A stretch of 23,027 nt of DNA from a virus: positions 1 through 23,027 of the IMG/VR virus record IMGVR_UViG_3300045912_000120, one strand, 5' to 3'. Position 1 is the first letter of the stretch. Every line of letters starts with the position of its first letter. This document shows positions 9,458 to 17,432 of this stretch, piece by piece. Below the pieces are notes generated by a model, which saw only the letters and a program-made list of their open reading frames with translations, was not told the origin of the DNA and searched no databases. A program made the position numbers and the translations under genes.

Positions 9458-10030
9458 TTAATTTTTCATCTCATAAAATTGAATACTTCCATTGGGATTG
9501 AATCCCAATGATTCGGTGAGTGTATTCATTTTAGCTTGAGAAAAAACTGGTTGTGCTACGACATCGTACGTTAACAGTTGGTTAATTACAATAAGACCGT
9601 CAGACTTAACCACTCCTGCTGCACGATATGAAACATATAAATGTTTTCCTTCTTCTACCATGGCCATCGCATTTTTACCTTGTGGTGTAGGTAAAAGCTC
9701 AATTTCACCTTCCACTCTACTATCCCTCTCATTCATCCATATTTTATTTATAGAATGAGAAACATTAGTAAATTTCATTCCAAAGTTTTCAGGATGATTT
9801 AATTCACCATAAATACAACCATTCTTTTGAATGGACTCTTGCATTCTTTTAAGGTGAGGTTGGAAATCTTTTGCAATATAGAATCGTTGTTTTTCATTTA
9901 CAATATCAAAAATTGTAAAGGGTCCACTTAGAATATACTTCTTTGGGTTTTGCATTTCAACAGACTCTTTCAAAAGAGTCAAAGATTCCTCACACTGGTG
10001 GGTAATATATACGTTTTTTGACATGTTCAA
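9458..10030 (-). CDS. Truncated duplicate of the prohead protease, probably inactive
   Basis: 190 residues (ATG 10030, or 10024 to match the intact copy) covering the whole protease domain, then TAA right after FYEMKN where the intact gene enters its scaffold. It is highly similar to residues 1-188 of the 803-residue protein. Changes fall on key motifs: GELDHP has become GELNHP, and the serine motif YVSSRAAG has become YVSYRAAG, replacing one of the two candidate catalytic serines. Much of the rest is conserved and the frame is open for 573 nt, so purifying selection or recent origin is possible. It may be a decaying copy, a regulator or dominant-negative partner of the active protease, or a capsid-internal protein. 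Only the duplication and substitutions are seen; the roles are inference. Confidence 0.7.
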   Translation of the reverse strand: MNMSKNVYITHQCEESLTLLKESVEMQNPKKYILSGPFTIFDIVNEKQRFYIAKDFQPHLKRMQESIQKNGCIYGELNHPENFGMKFTNVSHSINKIWMNERDSRVEGEIELLPTPQGKNAMAMVEEGKHLYVSYRAAGVVKSDGLIVINQLLTYDVVAQPVFSQAKMNTLTESLGFNPNGSIQFYEMKN

Positions 10031-10082
10031 TCTTTATTTTGTTGTTATATGTTAAGTTAAAAAGCGATTTTTTCTACTTTTT

Positions 10083-11738
10083 CTAAAGTGTTATACCACC
10101 TTCATCTCCACCCGAATCGCCACCTGAGTCACCGCCACTATCACCCCCATCACCCCCATCACCACCACCTTGTGATATACCCTCACTCATTTTATACTGT
10201 TCATTTCTTTCTAATTGCTCTGGGGACATATCCAGTATTTCCTCCACCAAGAACTTAGTAGAGAAATATGGTTTATCATCTTTATCTTTGATGTTACCTG
10301 CTAGATTAGATATAATAGTAGACTGTTTTTCGAGAGTAGAATAAAAACGCCATTTCTCAAATATGTTATCCTTGACAAATTCTATATCAACACTAGATTT
10401 GAACATCATGTTATCCTTATACTCAGGATAATCTAATACCATCTGTATCCATAGCGGCTTGACTAATATCTCTTTGAATATCATCTGTAAACGACCTATA
10501 AACTTAGAAAAATCACGCTCTTCTCTCGTAACTTCGGATATAGAATCGAACATACCACCCCCTCTGCCATCCTTAGATAACCTAGAAAGTGGTATCATAG
10601 ATGCCAATTCGAGCTTCTCTCTAAAGTAATTAAGTAAAGTGTCATCTTGAAGATTCAACTGAGGTGGGTCTATAAATTCTATCTCTGGACTATTACCACC
10701 ATCCTTAGGCATCCAAACATCCTTGTAAGCCTGTAAACTACGCTGACCATTTATTCTAGCAAATCCGTATTGGTTATCAAAATCTATATCATCATCATAG
10801 GTCGCTATCAACTTACCTATTTCCTCTTCTGCCTTGGTGGCAGTCAATCCATCGACTGGTATTAAAAACTTACGGTACAGTGTAGCTGTTGTAATAGACC
10901 ATATTATCTTAGAGTCTTCCAAAACGGAAAGTATATTATAAGGTCTAATCAGATTCTCTACATATGAAATTTCACCTTCATTTTGAGCCATAGCATATGA
11001 AATGTATATAATTTGAGAATCTAAAAATATTCTCCTGTTTACTGGGTCATCTGGATACTGAACCCAAAGAAATTCCCCACTGTAAGGGTCTATATCCTGT
11101 ACTAAAGTAGTATGGTCAAGCTCTATGATATTTAGAACCTTTCTCTGCCTATCATCAAATACTATTTCAAAAGCCAAATACCCTTCAATAAGAAGTCTTT
11201 TTGCCAAATGCCATGCCCTAATCCCATCATTAAATCTAAATTGAGTGTAAAGCGCGTTAAAGTTCTCATCCATTTTACGAGCAACCTCTTCACCAAATTT
11301 ACTTTCGAGGCTATTCGGATTACAAAAACGCTTTGTCTCAGAATCATAAATAATCATCTCCTGTGATACAATATTGATATAATCACGTATTCTCTCTTTT
11401 CTCGAATAATCAACTAAGATGTTACGCATCTGTGGGTATGACTTATCAAAAAATGACATCCTCTTCTCACTGATTCGTGTAGCTAAAGCATTAGCAAAGG
11501 AAGCATACTGTGAATCTGGACTATAAGTGTTTGCTTTATCCGGAGTAAACCCCGTAATCACCTGTGAACCCCTAGGAACACCAACAGTATTCTTGTAAGT
11601 CATACCCTCGTAATCCTGACCCCAAGAAGAGAGAAATCTCAGTACCTTATTATATACACTTCTACCCCTCCCCCCAGAAGTCATCATTCCAGATGGCATA
11701 TTATTACCAATTCCATTCGGATTCTTTAAACTGCTCAT
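10083..11738 (-). CDS. 20: Portal vertex protein, T4 gp20-like
   Basis: 551 residues, close to T4 gp20. Family hallmarks are TATLYRKFLIPVDGLTATKAEEEIGKLI (from residue 284), KDVWMPKDGGNSPEIEFI (339-356), FREKLELASMIPLSRL and TREERDFSKFIGRLQMIFKEILVKPLW. These form the stem, wing and crown core of the dodecameric ring through which DNA is packaged and the tail is attached. The C-terminal tail (about 524-548) is a Gly/Asp/Ser low-complexity stretch with short GGD repeats, unusual for gp20 and probably disordered. The gene heads the head operon. Upstream, TATAAGTA (11765-11758) resembles a T4 late box 19 nt before the ATG. Its last ~70 codons were copied into the duplication at 9022-9215. Confidence 0.95.
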   Translation of the reverse strand: MSSLKNPNGIGNNMPSGMMTSGGRGRSVYNKVLRFLSSWGQDYEGMTYKNTVGVPRGSQVITGFTPDKANTYSPDSQYASFANALATRISEKRMSFFDKSYPQMRNILVDYSRKERIRDYINIVSQEMIIYDSETKRFCNPNSLESKFGEEVARKMDENFNALYTQFRFNDGIRAWHLAKRLLIEGYLAFEIVFDDRQRKVLNIIELDHTTLVQDIDPYSGEFLWVQYPDDPVNRRIFLDSQIIYISYAMAQNEGEISYVENLIRPYNILSVLEDSKIIWSITTATLYRKFLIPVDGLTATKAEEEIGKLIATYDDDIDFDNQYGFARINGQRSLQAYKDVWMPKDGGNSPEIEFIDPPQLNLQDDTLLNYFREKLELASMIPLSRLSKDGRGGGMFDSISEVTREERDFSKFIGRLQMIFKEILVKPLWIQMVLDYPEYKDNMMFKSSVDIEFVKDNIFEKWRFYSTLEKQSTIISNLAGNIKDKDDKPYFSTKFLVEEILDMSPEQLERNEQYKMSEGISQGGGDGGDGGDSGGDSGGDSGGDEGGITL

Positions 11739-11757
11739 AAATGTTGTACTCTAAATT

Positions 11758-11765
11758 TACTTATA
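11758..11765 (-). promoter_or_regulatory. Possible late promoter box TATAAGTA upstream of portal
   Basis: One mismatch to T4 late TATAAATA, ending 19 nt before the portal ATG. The AT-rich background makes a single match weak; support comes from similar boxes before the capsid gene, the amidase and the gene at 13143. Confidence 0.35.
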
Positions 11766-11824
11766 TATGCACCTACTATACCCACATAGAGATATAGGTG
11801 TTTTCTTACTTTTTCAAAAAACAC

Positions 11825-11856
11825 TTGCATTTATAAGAAATTATGCTTTACTTTTT
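11825..11856 (+). promoter_or_regulatory. Possible Bacteroidota-type promoter for the small frameshifted gene
   Basis: TTG at 11825-11827, 21 nt, then TACTTTTT at 11849-11856. The -33 part (TTGCATTTAT) matches that of the strong promoter at 17385. The -7 box lacks the final G. It lies 37 nt before ATG 11894. Confidence 0.4.
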
Positions 11857-11893
11857 AGCGTAATTTGATGACAACCACCTAAAAAATAATAAA

Positions 11894-12057
11894 ATGGAAA
11901 ATCAAGAAATGAACCAAGAAATGAATCAGAAAATGAAAAAAAACTGAAATATTACTTTGAACTATCTAAGTTCGAATGCAAACATCATAAACTGACACCG
12001 ATTCCTGATGCCGCTGAGTTATACCGTAGAGGATACAGATTCAACCCTTCTATTTAA
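11894..12057 (+). CDS. Small protein joined by a candidate -1 frameshift at A_AAA_AAC
   Basis: ATG 11894 reads MENQEMNQEMNQKMKKN and stops at TGA 11945. The -1 frame continues from the same point as LKYYFELSKFECKHHKLT, then PIPDAAELYRRGYRFNPSI, to TAA 12055-12057, with no start of its own. The junction (11938-11944) is the classic slippery heptamer A_AAA_AAC in the correct phase, inside an A8 run. A modest hairpin follows 12 nt later (11957-11963 with 11969-11975, seven pairs including one G-U). The product would be about 54 residues, with a Gln/Met/Asn/Glu-rich head and a basic aromatic tail. The alternative is a one-base homopolymer error or mutation. It sits alone on the plus strand between minus-strand late genes behind a promoter-like element. 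Function unknown. Confidence 0.5.
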
Positions 12058-12405
12058 TTTCTAAATCCAACTACCAAATAATTAAAGATATGTATAGAAA
12101 TAAAGACCCTGATTAGTTAAGCGACCCCACAAAAAATGATGTTATGAAATACAAAATCATCCATTTAATTTGTTAATAAGAAACACCGCCATGTAAAAAA
12201 TAAAATGTGCCAGTAAGTCATATAGCTAAGTTGCTGATTTACGATTCATCTAAACTCTTGGAATGAGAATAGATGTCTTATTTAATATATGCCATATCAT
12301 TTTAATCAAAAAGTCATGTTAACAAATGATATAATTTTAGATTTCAGAATCAGAATCAAAAAACAACGAATGGGTATCATTAAATGACATGATGATACTG
12401 AAAGT
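12058..12405. other. Gap without a recognisable gene
   Basis: AT-rich and full of stops in all frames. A plus-strand frame from ATG 12091 reads eight codons, TAG, then about 19 more protein-like codons, perhaps a dead small ORF. A 17-codon minus-strand ATG frame (12390-12337) has an acidic tail. I see no tRNA, strong terminator or repeat here. Confidence 0.4.
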
Positions 12406-13143
12406 CTACTTCAAAAAGCTAGTTATTTCAACTCCCGATTTTATTAGCATTTCTCTTCTTTGTTCTGGGGTTAGTTCATTTATTCTAGCCAATTCTTCTT
12501 TAGATAAACCTGACCCAAGTCTAATCAATAAATCTCTTTCTCGTTGCGCCTGTTCTCTTATCTTAGCTTTCCATATCTTTTCTATTGCTCGCTCGTCCAA
12601 CCCTGTCAATTTAGTGGTGTTTATGTTAAGTAGTTCAACTATATTACCTGTGTGTATTTCAAACACTTTATGAATTTTACTGACTATCAATTCACGCAAA
12701 GACCATTCAAATCCTATTGACTTAGCATATTTGTAAACATCCTCGTATTTAACTTCATAAGCTCTCTGATTTACAATCTCATTCACATCCAAGTCTTGTT
12801 CCATCCATTGATCATATGACTGTAATATATCATTAAAGAAAGCAACCCTTAGATAGTTAGGTAATATAAAATTAGTGTTAACTACGTGGAGTATAGAGTG
12901 CTTATCGTACATTCTATATGCAACCGTAAAACAGGGGTTGAATTTTTCAACCTTTTGGGACTTACCATCCAAATCATACATCAAGAAGTAGAATCTACCC
13001 GGTCTTATCTGAGTTATAGGTATAGGTGCAAATTCTTGTACGCTCGGCTTTTCCAAATTTTTCTTTAACCATTCTGTAGAATATACTACTGGTTGATTGT
13101 TCGATTCGATTAGAAGTAAATCATGTTGTTCATTAATAAACAT
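12406..13143 (-). CDS. Conserved-looking late protein in the gene-53 position, function unknown
   Basis: 245 residues, ATG 13143 to TAG. The N-terminal half contains PGRFYFLMYDLDGKSQKVEKFNPC and YLRVAFFNDIL. This recalls a widespread myovirus structural-cluster protein with a PGxxYxFxYD...LPxxxR pattern, though I cannot name it. The C-terminal ~70 residues are a charged helical tail with an EELARINELTPEQRREMLIKSG segment. In T4 the order is 4, 53, 5, which would make this a baseplate-wedge candidate; sequence resemblance to T4 gp53 is not evident, so that is a positional guess. It follows gp4 by 12 nt in the same reading frame, separated by a TGA. A perfect TATAAATA box lies in that spacer. 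Confidence 0.75.
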   Translation of the reverse strand: MFINEQHDLLLIESNNQPVVYSTEWLKKNLEKPSVQEFAPIPITQIRPGRFYFLMYDLDGKSQKVEKFNPCFTVAYRMYDKHSILHVVNTNFILPNYLRVAFFNDILQSYDQWMEQDLDVNEIVNQRAYEVKYEDVYKYAKSIGFEWSLRELIVSKIHKVFEIHTGNIVELLNINTTKLTGLDERAIEKIWKAKIREQAQRERDLLIRLGSGLSKEELARINELTPEQRREMLIKSGVEITSFLK

Positions 13144-13147
13144 GATG

Positions 13148-13155
13148 TATTTATA
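13148..13155 (-). promoter_or_regulatory. Perfect T4-type late box TATAAATA between gp4 and the next gene
   Basis: The minus strand reads TATAAATA at 13155-13148, four bases before ATG 13143 and directly after the gp4 TGA. If used, the mRNA would be almost leaderless. It could be chance in AT-rich DNA. Confidence 0.4.
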
Positions 13156-13632
13156 TCACTTACCAAATATGAAATCTTCGGTTGCTATAATAAACTGAAA
13201 CCCCCTACGCTCACACCACTCTTTAGCATGTGCCCACTTGCATATATTCTTCATGTACATAGTTACCGCATACTGATAATTCTTCAATGATTTAGGAGTA
13301 ACTCTGGATGGTTTTTTAGGGGGCACTGTCTCTGATGCGGGTTTAACTTCTATAATGTATACCTTCTCGAAACCTTCATCATCTAAGACAATCACAGAGA
13401 AATCTGGGTAATATCGTCGAATTACGCCTTCTGGGTCTTTATATTGAATTTCATTTACTTCTGATCCCCATTTAACAACACGCTCATTTGAGTCTAAATA
13501 TCGCATGAATCTAAGCTCATACCCAGACCTATAGAATATATTATGCTTATCCCCTAAATACTTACTTTCATTTATAAGGTTATACTTACCTTGTCTGTAT
13601 TTAGAGTTATTTGGCGCTTTCTTGAATTCCAC
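13156..13632 (-). CDS. 4: Head completion nuclease, T4 gp4-like
   Basis: 158 residues against 150 in T4 gp4. The family pattern is clear: a basic N-terminus, then FYRSGYELRFMRYLDSNERVVKW (E39), RRYYPDFSVIV (D77) and IIEVKPASETVPPKKP (E95, K97), which is a PD-(D/E)xK-type nuclease core. The end WCERRGFQFIIATEDF matches the gp4 end. In T4, gp4 (with gp50) and gp2 complete the DNA-filled head before tail joining. It lies between unknown late genes and is followed by a gene in the position of T4 gene 53, as in T4. The stop is TGA, and the next gene is in the same frame. Confidence 0.9.
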   Translation of the reverse strand: MEFKKAPNNSKYRQGKYNLINESKYLGDKHNIFYRSGYELRFMRYLDSNERVVKWGSEVNEIQYKDPEGVIRRYYPDFSVIVLDDEGFEKVYIIEVKPASETVPPKKPSRVTPKSLKNYQYAVTMYMKNICKWAHAKEWCERRGFQFIIATEDFIFGK

Positions 13633-13648
13633 ATTTTATGTATCCGAC

Positions 13649-14089
13649 TTATATAACACCAGATATCAATATATCCATCAACTCATTTGTTGTATAAATA
13701 TCAGATATTGATAAGTCTGACATCGGATACATAAACTTGTTTAATCCTAACTCCACCCCTATAAGTTTTTTTTCATTTTCTATAGAAGAATCATCATTTT
13801 CATTATAAATCATCAATATAACCTTTTTAGATATACTTGTAACTGTCATATCCAAATCATATGATGGACATGACAGATGCTCATGGATTTGAATTAAACC
13901 AGTGTCTAATATCAATTCATAGATAGAGATGTCTTCTCTCACACCACCTTTAAATATATGCAAATTACTCAATATACAGTTATTACCAGATACCATAAAA
14001 TAATAATCTACTTCACAGGATAGCCTAAAAATGACTTTGGTATCATCCTCATAAACAGTCTCTACGTACTTGTATCGCTTTTTTATCAT
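13649..14089 (-). CDS. Unknown 146-residue late-block protein
   Basis: ATG 14089 overlaps the phosphoesterase stop (ATGA), so translation is probably coupled. The sequence alternates hydrophobic and polar residues (KYVETVYEDDTKVIFRLSCEVDYYF, SISKKVILMIYNEND), suggesting a mainly beta fold. It ends SDLSISDIYTTNELMDILISGVI. No catalytic motif, signal peptide or membrane segment is visible. It lies 16 nt before gp4, inside the morphogenesis cluster, so a virion-assembly role is possible but not shown. Confidence 0.65.
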   Translation of the reverse strand: MIKKRYKYVETVYEDDTKVIFRLSCEVDYYFMVSGNNCILSNLHIFKGGVREDISIYELILDTGLIQIHEHLSCPSYDLDMTVTSISKKVILMIYNENDDSSIENEKKLIGVELGLNKFMYPMSDLSISDIYTTNELMDILISGVI

Positions 14090-14883
14090 TTCATGGCGTG
14101 TGTTTGCATTTTAATAGAGACTTTTCCACGTATCTCGTACATATCAAATACGTATATGACATCTGGATTGTTTCCTAGTGTATCTATTCCTATCAAACAC
14201 CTCCCTTTTTGATTAAATGTCATCATAGGCATAACTGTTGAGGTGTGTCCAACTATCTGATTATACGGTAGATTTTCACCCCGTACATATTCAGCGGCAA
14301 TGGTATGATAATCGACCCATTCAAATGAACCGAAAGGGCTTTTACCGTTTCGCTTAGGACATTTGTATCCCATGACATCCTTTGGTATTTCATATACACT
14401 CAAACTCTCATAGTGCTCTATGATATACCTAAAATCCAATCTGAAATCAGACTCAATAGCATCCACATATGAAGACTGAAAACCAGCGTGAGAGAATACC
14501 AAATCATTAAATCGGTAAAAGACATCGAAATCTTTTATATTATCATTAAGCAGTCCATTCAATCTAAAGTATAGCTTTTCATTGAAACCACTACATCTAA
14601 ACTTCACATCAGGGTATATGTAGTGCAAATCATGATTACCTACCAAAAGTCTTACACGCTGTGGGTATTTTTTCTTTAGTTCAATAATCCTTGTCATATT
14701 GTCGTATGATTTCTCAACTCGCTCATCATAGAACGAATCAAAATAATCACCCATAAATACTACTTCATCTATCAGATTATTCTCCAACATACCCCCTATA
14801 CAGAGACCGTTGCTAGAACCGACTCTACAAAGAACATCCTGACAATGAATATCTGGAATTGCTAGTATAGACCTTTTATTCAT
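14086..14883 (-). CDS. Calcineurin-like metallophosphoesterase
   Basis: 265 residues with all the motifs of the two-metal phosphoesterase fold: DIHCQ (D11, H13), GDYFDS (D46, D49), GNHDLHY (N83, H84, D85), SHAG (H132) and GHT (H213), then IGIDT. The family includes Ser/Thr protein phosphatases, nucleotide and polynucleotide phosphatases, and phage enzymes such as lambda phosphatase. The GDYFDS and GNHD spacing is closest to the protein-phosphatase-like branch, but the substrate cannot be read from sequence. It is cytoplasmic, with no signal peptide. It sits in the late block and overlaps the next gene by 4 nt. Possible roles are processing of host or phage phosphoproteins or nucleic-acid ends. 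Confidence 0.9.
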   Translation of the reverse strand: MNKRSILAIPDIHCQDVLCRVGSSNGLCIGGMLENNLIDEVVFMGDYFDSFYDERVEKSYDNMTRIIELKKKYPQRVRLLVGNHDLHYIYPDVKFRCSGFNEKLYFRLNGLLNDNIKDFDVFYRFNDLVFSHAGFQSSYVDAIESDFRLDFRYIIEHYESLSVYEIPKDVMGYKCPKRNGKSPFGSFEWVDYHTIAAEYVRGENLPYNQIVGHTSTVMPMMTFNQKGRCLIGIDTLGNNPDVIYVFDMYEIRGKVSIKMQTHAMK

Positions 14884-14943
14884 ATCTCATTCTCTTATAC
14901 AGGATAAAGATATGAATAATTTCTGAAAAATACAAAAAATAAA

Positions 14944-15798
14944 TTATAAAACAATTGGATTGTAATAATCAAGTGCGATTCTCACTGCCCTTTCGTTATT
15001 GCTATAAGTACATATCAATTTACCTTCACAGAAACACAAATCTGATATTCTAAGGAGAATTTTATCATTCCCAGATATGATAGACAATAGCTTATGTACA
15101 CCTGGGTCAAACCCGTCTAATGCTCTACCATCTAAATGCCCATCCATCACTGGGTAGATTTCTGATTCTTCGATATTAGCGTAAGTTTCGTCTTCCAATT
15201 TATCAAATCCTAATTCATCAAACTTACCAGAGTAATTAACAAACATGTCAAAGTCTTCTGGTATGTTAAAGGCAACGTCAAACGCAGCAACACACTTACT
15301 ACCATCTGAAAGTAAGTAAGTTATTTCATTCGGTGTAACCTTTATCTGTTTAGAACCATTTACACCAACAATACACCTAACTGTGTTTTCAGCGATATGG
15401 AAACCTGCTAATTCAAGACGGTCAACTACTATATCACGTACTACGTCTGTAAACATAGCATCTGATTCTTGAGTTTCTTGAGTATCTTGATTATCTGAAT
15501 TATACTCTGTTTCATATACATCCACCTTACTGGAATGGGTGGTGTTGTATTTAGAATACATTTTAAATAAATTACTCTTATCCACTTCTAAATTCGTCAT
15601 CGTCGTGGTATAAAGATACTGGTCACCTTCATATACTTCAAGTATGAGTGTGTAACCACTACCGTTTTCATTAAGAGTAATATCGGATATTTTCAAGAAA
15701 TTGAAATATCCATTATCGTTAATACGATTTGAACGATATAACTCACCTGTTTTTATATTCTTGTTTACGCTTGGTTTATGTTGGCTAAACTTTTTCAT
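14944..15798 (-). CDS. Unknown acidic 284-residue protein
   Basis: It starts at ATG 15798, preceded by AAGGAG 13 nt upstream, one of the few Shine-Dalgarno-like sites in the window. Residues ~15-90 look like a beta-rich domain (GYFNFLKISDITLNENGSG, TLILEVYEGDQYLYTTTMTNL). A Gln/Thr/Glu/Asp linker follows (QDTQETQESD), then an N-GSKQIKVTPNEITYLL region and an acidic stretch (DELGFDKLEDETYANIEESE). The end is beta-like (LLRISDLCFCEGKLICTY). No known family is recognised. It lies between the amidase and the phosphoesterase on the late strand. Confidence 0.7.
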   Translation of the reverse strand: MKKFSQHKPSVNKNIKTGELYRSNRINDNGYFNFLKISDITLNENGSGYTLILEVYEGDQYLYTTTMTNLEVDKSNLFKMYSKYNTTHSSKVDVYETEYNSDNQDTQETQESDAMFTDVVRDIVVDRLELAGFHIAENTVRCIVGVNGSKQIKVTPNEITYLLSDGSKCVAAFDVAFNIPEDFDMFVNYSGKFDELGFDKLEDETYANIEESEIYPVMDGHLDGRALDGFDPGVHKLLSIISGNDKILLRISDLCFCEGKLICTYSNNERAVRIALDYYNPIVL

Positions 15799-15833
15799 AC
15801 TCTATGTATCTCCTTTATAAGTTAAATTATCTA

Positions 15834-16637
15834 TCAATTACCTATAAGAGTCAATAGATAGTTTGCTACTTGATTAGCCAGTTCACTCCTACGCTGCTGG
15901 TATACTCTCATTTCATTATCATTGGATATGAAACATATCTCCCATAATACATTTTGACAGTTAGGTCTCAATATACCCAGTCGCTTATGGCGTGTAGCTG
16001 TTTCATATTTAACACCTGGTAAAAGAGCAGGTGTGAAATTAGCTCTAATAGGTACACCCAGTACACGGTTGGTTATCACACATATGTTATGGGCTATAGT
16101 GTTTTCTTCATTTGTACATGGGTCAGATACAAAAGCCTCTGTTCCCACTGCTGCTGGTGTGGCTGCATTAAAGTGTATATCAAGTATAACATCCCAAGGC
16201 TTCACTCTAGCGAATAAATCATTAATGGTCTGCTGTAGATTCCAGTTATCATTATCAATGATAACAACAGCACCACTATTTCTCATTTGATTCGCGATAG
16301 CATCTCTCATCCAAACGGCTTCTCTAGCTTCGGTTAAACCTAGATTATTGTTTACAGCACCAGGGTCTCTAACCAAATCATGTCCTGCTATAATGTAAAA
16401 AGTACGAACTCTATCTTCAACTTTTATAGGTTTAGTATTCGTTAAAGCCGCCCAGGTGTCGCTACCGACAATACCATCAGGATTCAATCCAACAGATGTC
16501 TGAAATTGTATAACGGCTCTATGAGTAAGTGGTCCAAATATACCCGTTAGGGGTAACCCTGCATTTATTCTCTGGTTTAGAAGATTCTGTAGTTCCACTA
16601 CTCTGGGTCCATTATCATTAAGTCTAAGAAGTACCAT
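15834..16637 (-). CDS. N-acetylmuramoyl-L-alanine amidase with peptidoglycan-binding domain (endolysin-like)
   Basis: 267 residues. Residues 3-66 are a PG_binding_1 domain (LRLNDNGPRVVELQNLLNQR, FGPLTHRAVIQFQ, GIVGSDTWAAL). Residues 78-265 are an Amidase_3 zinc amidase: AGH (H86), glutamate near 103-106, DIHFNA (H155), and catalytic glutamate in LWEICFISN (E233). It would cleave the amide bond between MurNAc and L-Ala of peptidoglycan. No signal peptide or anchor is seen, so export would need a holin; none is evident here. It could be a lytic enzyme or a tail-associated hydrolase. Its place in the late block fits either. It ends with tandem stops TGA-TAG. A GATAAATA box (16660-16653) lies 15 nt upstream. 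Confidence 0.92.
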   Translation of the reverse strand: MVLLRLNDNGPRVVELQNLLNQRINAGLPLTGIFGPLTHRAVIQFQTSVGLNPDGIVGSDTWAALTNTKPIKVEDRVRTFYIIAGHDLVRDPGAVNNNLGLTEAREAVWMRDAIANQMRNSGAVVIIDNDNWNLQQTINDLFARVKPWDVILDIHFNAATPAAVGTEAFVSDPCTNEENTIAHNICVITNRVLGVPIRANFTPALLPGVKYETATRHKRLGILRPNCQNVLWEICFISNDNEMRVYQQRRSELANQVANYLLTLIGN

Positions 16638-16652
16638 GCTGTTTTTTGTTTT

Positions 16653-16660
16653 TATTTATC
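16653..16660 (-). promoter_or_regulatory. Possible late promoter box GATAAATA upstream of the amidase
   Basis: One mismatch to TATAAATA, ending 15 nt before the amidase ATG, in the 60-nt space between divergent genes. Confidence 0.35.
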
Positions 16661-16697
16661 ATATATAGTTAAAATATAAACTTAATTTTTACACTAT

Positions 16698-17381
16698 ATG
16701 AGATTATATGAATTTAGAAACCGACTTTTCGAGCAAGAAGAAATAAACGAAGCTGGTTTATCTCGTATGGTAGATATGATGAAGAAGAGAGATTTTATCG
16801 TGGTTTCGGGTTTCAGAAATCCTATATCAGATGAAATGAGAGCCAAATATTCTCTAAAAGAGCAACAAGCTATAAACAGATACAATTCAGCTAAGATTAA
16901 AGGAGAACCCATCACCAGAGATATCTTAGAAGCTATGCCTGAGGGGGCTAAAGAAATAGTAGACAAAAAGATAATGAATAACAGAAAACAGAATCAGCGT
17001 ATACTAAATTTCATAAATAGTAAATCGGAGCAAATGGGAGGGTACAAAATGATTGGATTCTGAGAAGAGGCCCCTGATGATATGGATTATACAGATGCTA
17101 AGATGCAAGGTTTAACCTTACCCAGCCACGAAGAAAGCATACTGATTATCCGTCCTAATAATTACACTAAAGAAGACTTTTTGGCTTTCGCTGAACTATT
17201 GAGAAGTGAATTCAATCAGGATAGTGTTGTAATAAAAATAGATAATACCATAAGTCTACTTTTCAAAGGAGGTGATACCTATGACATAGGTAATAAGTTT
17301 ACTATGGGTAAACTAGGTCAAGGGTATTCTTCTATGCGTAACAAGCCAAATATCCCATTCGTATTCGAGTTCGCAGATTAA
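16698..17381 (+). pseudogene. DUF3293-like phage protein interrupted by one in-frame TGA
   Basis: ATG 16698 reads 121 codons to TGA 17061-17063. The same frame then continues without a break through ATG 17082 to TAA at 17381, giving 227 codons plus the TGA. The parts fit one protein. The first has MRLYEFRNRLFEQEE, FIVVSGFRNPISDEMRAKYS and an N-rich helix ending GGYKMIGF. The second begins EEAPDD and has HEESILIIRPNN, EFNQDSVVIKI, KLGQGYSSMRNKP and FVFEF. The order 'avoid or play games with' helices, GGY, E-S-x-L-V, QDSV, G-x-YS, F-x-FE resembles phage proteins of the DUF3293 type; this is recalled, not searched. TGG to TGA (FWEE) is the simplest lesion. It may be a dead gene, two separate proteins (16698-17063 and 17082-17381), or readthrough. 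Early accessory role assumed. Confidence 0.6.
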
Positions 17382-17384
17382 AAT

Positions 17385-17415
17385 TTGCATTTATCAGAAA
17401 ATATACTTATATTTG
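17385..17415 (+). promoter_or_regulatory. Bacteroidota-type promoter TTG-N20-TATATTTG
   Basis: TTG at 17385-17387, exactly 20 nt, then TATATTTG at 17408-17415. ATG 17433 lies 17 nt after the box, leaving a leader of about 10-13 nt. The promoter starts 4 nt after the previous gene ends. Confidence 0.8.
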
Positions 17416-17432
17416 CTTCAAATAGCTAAAGA

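Larger units (their letters stand above)
9022..10082 (-). repeat. ~1.06-kb tandem duplication of the portal-end/protease-start region
   Basis: Landmarks repeat at a constant offset. The segment CTACTTTTTCTAAAG occurs at 9013 and 10074 (offset 1061), and the protease ATG (MSKN) at 8951 and 10024 (offset 1073). The duplicated unit spans portal C-terminus, intergenic region, protease domain and early coiled coil. It is diverged, so not very recent. Confidence 0.85.
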
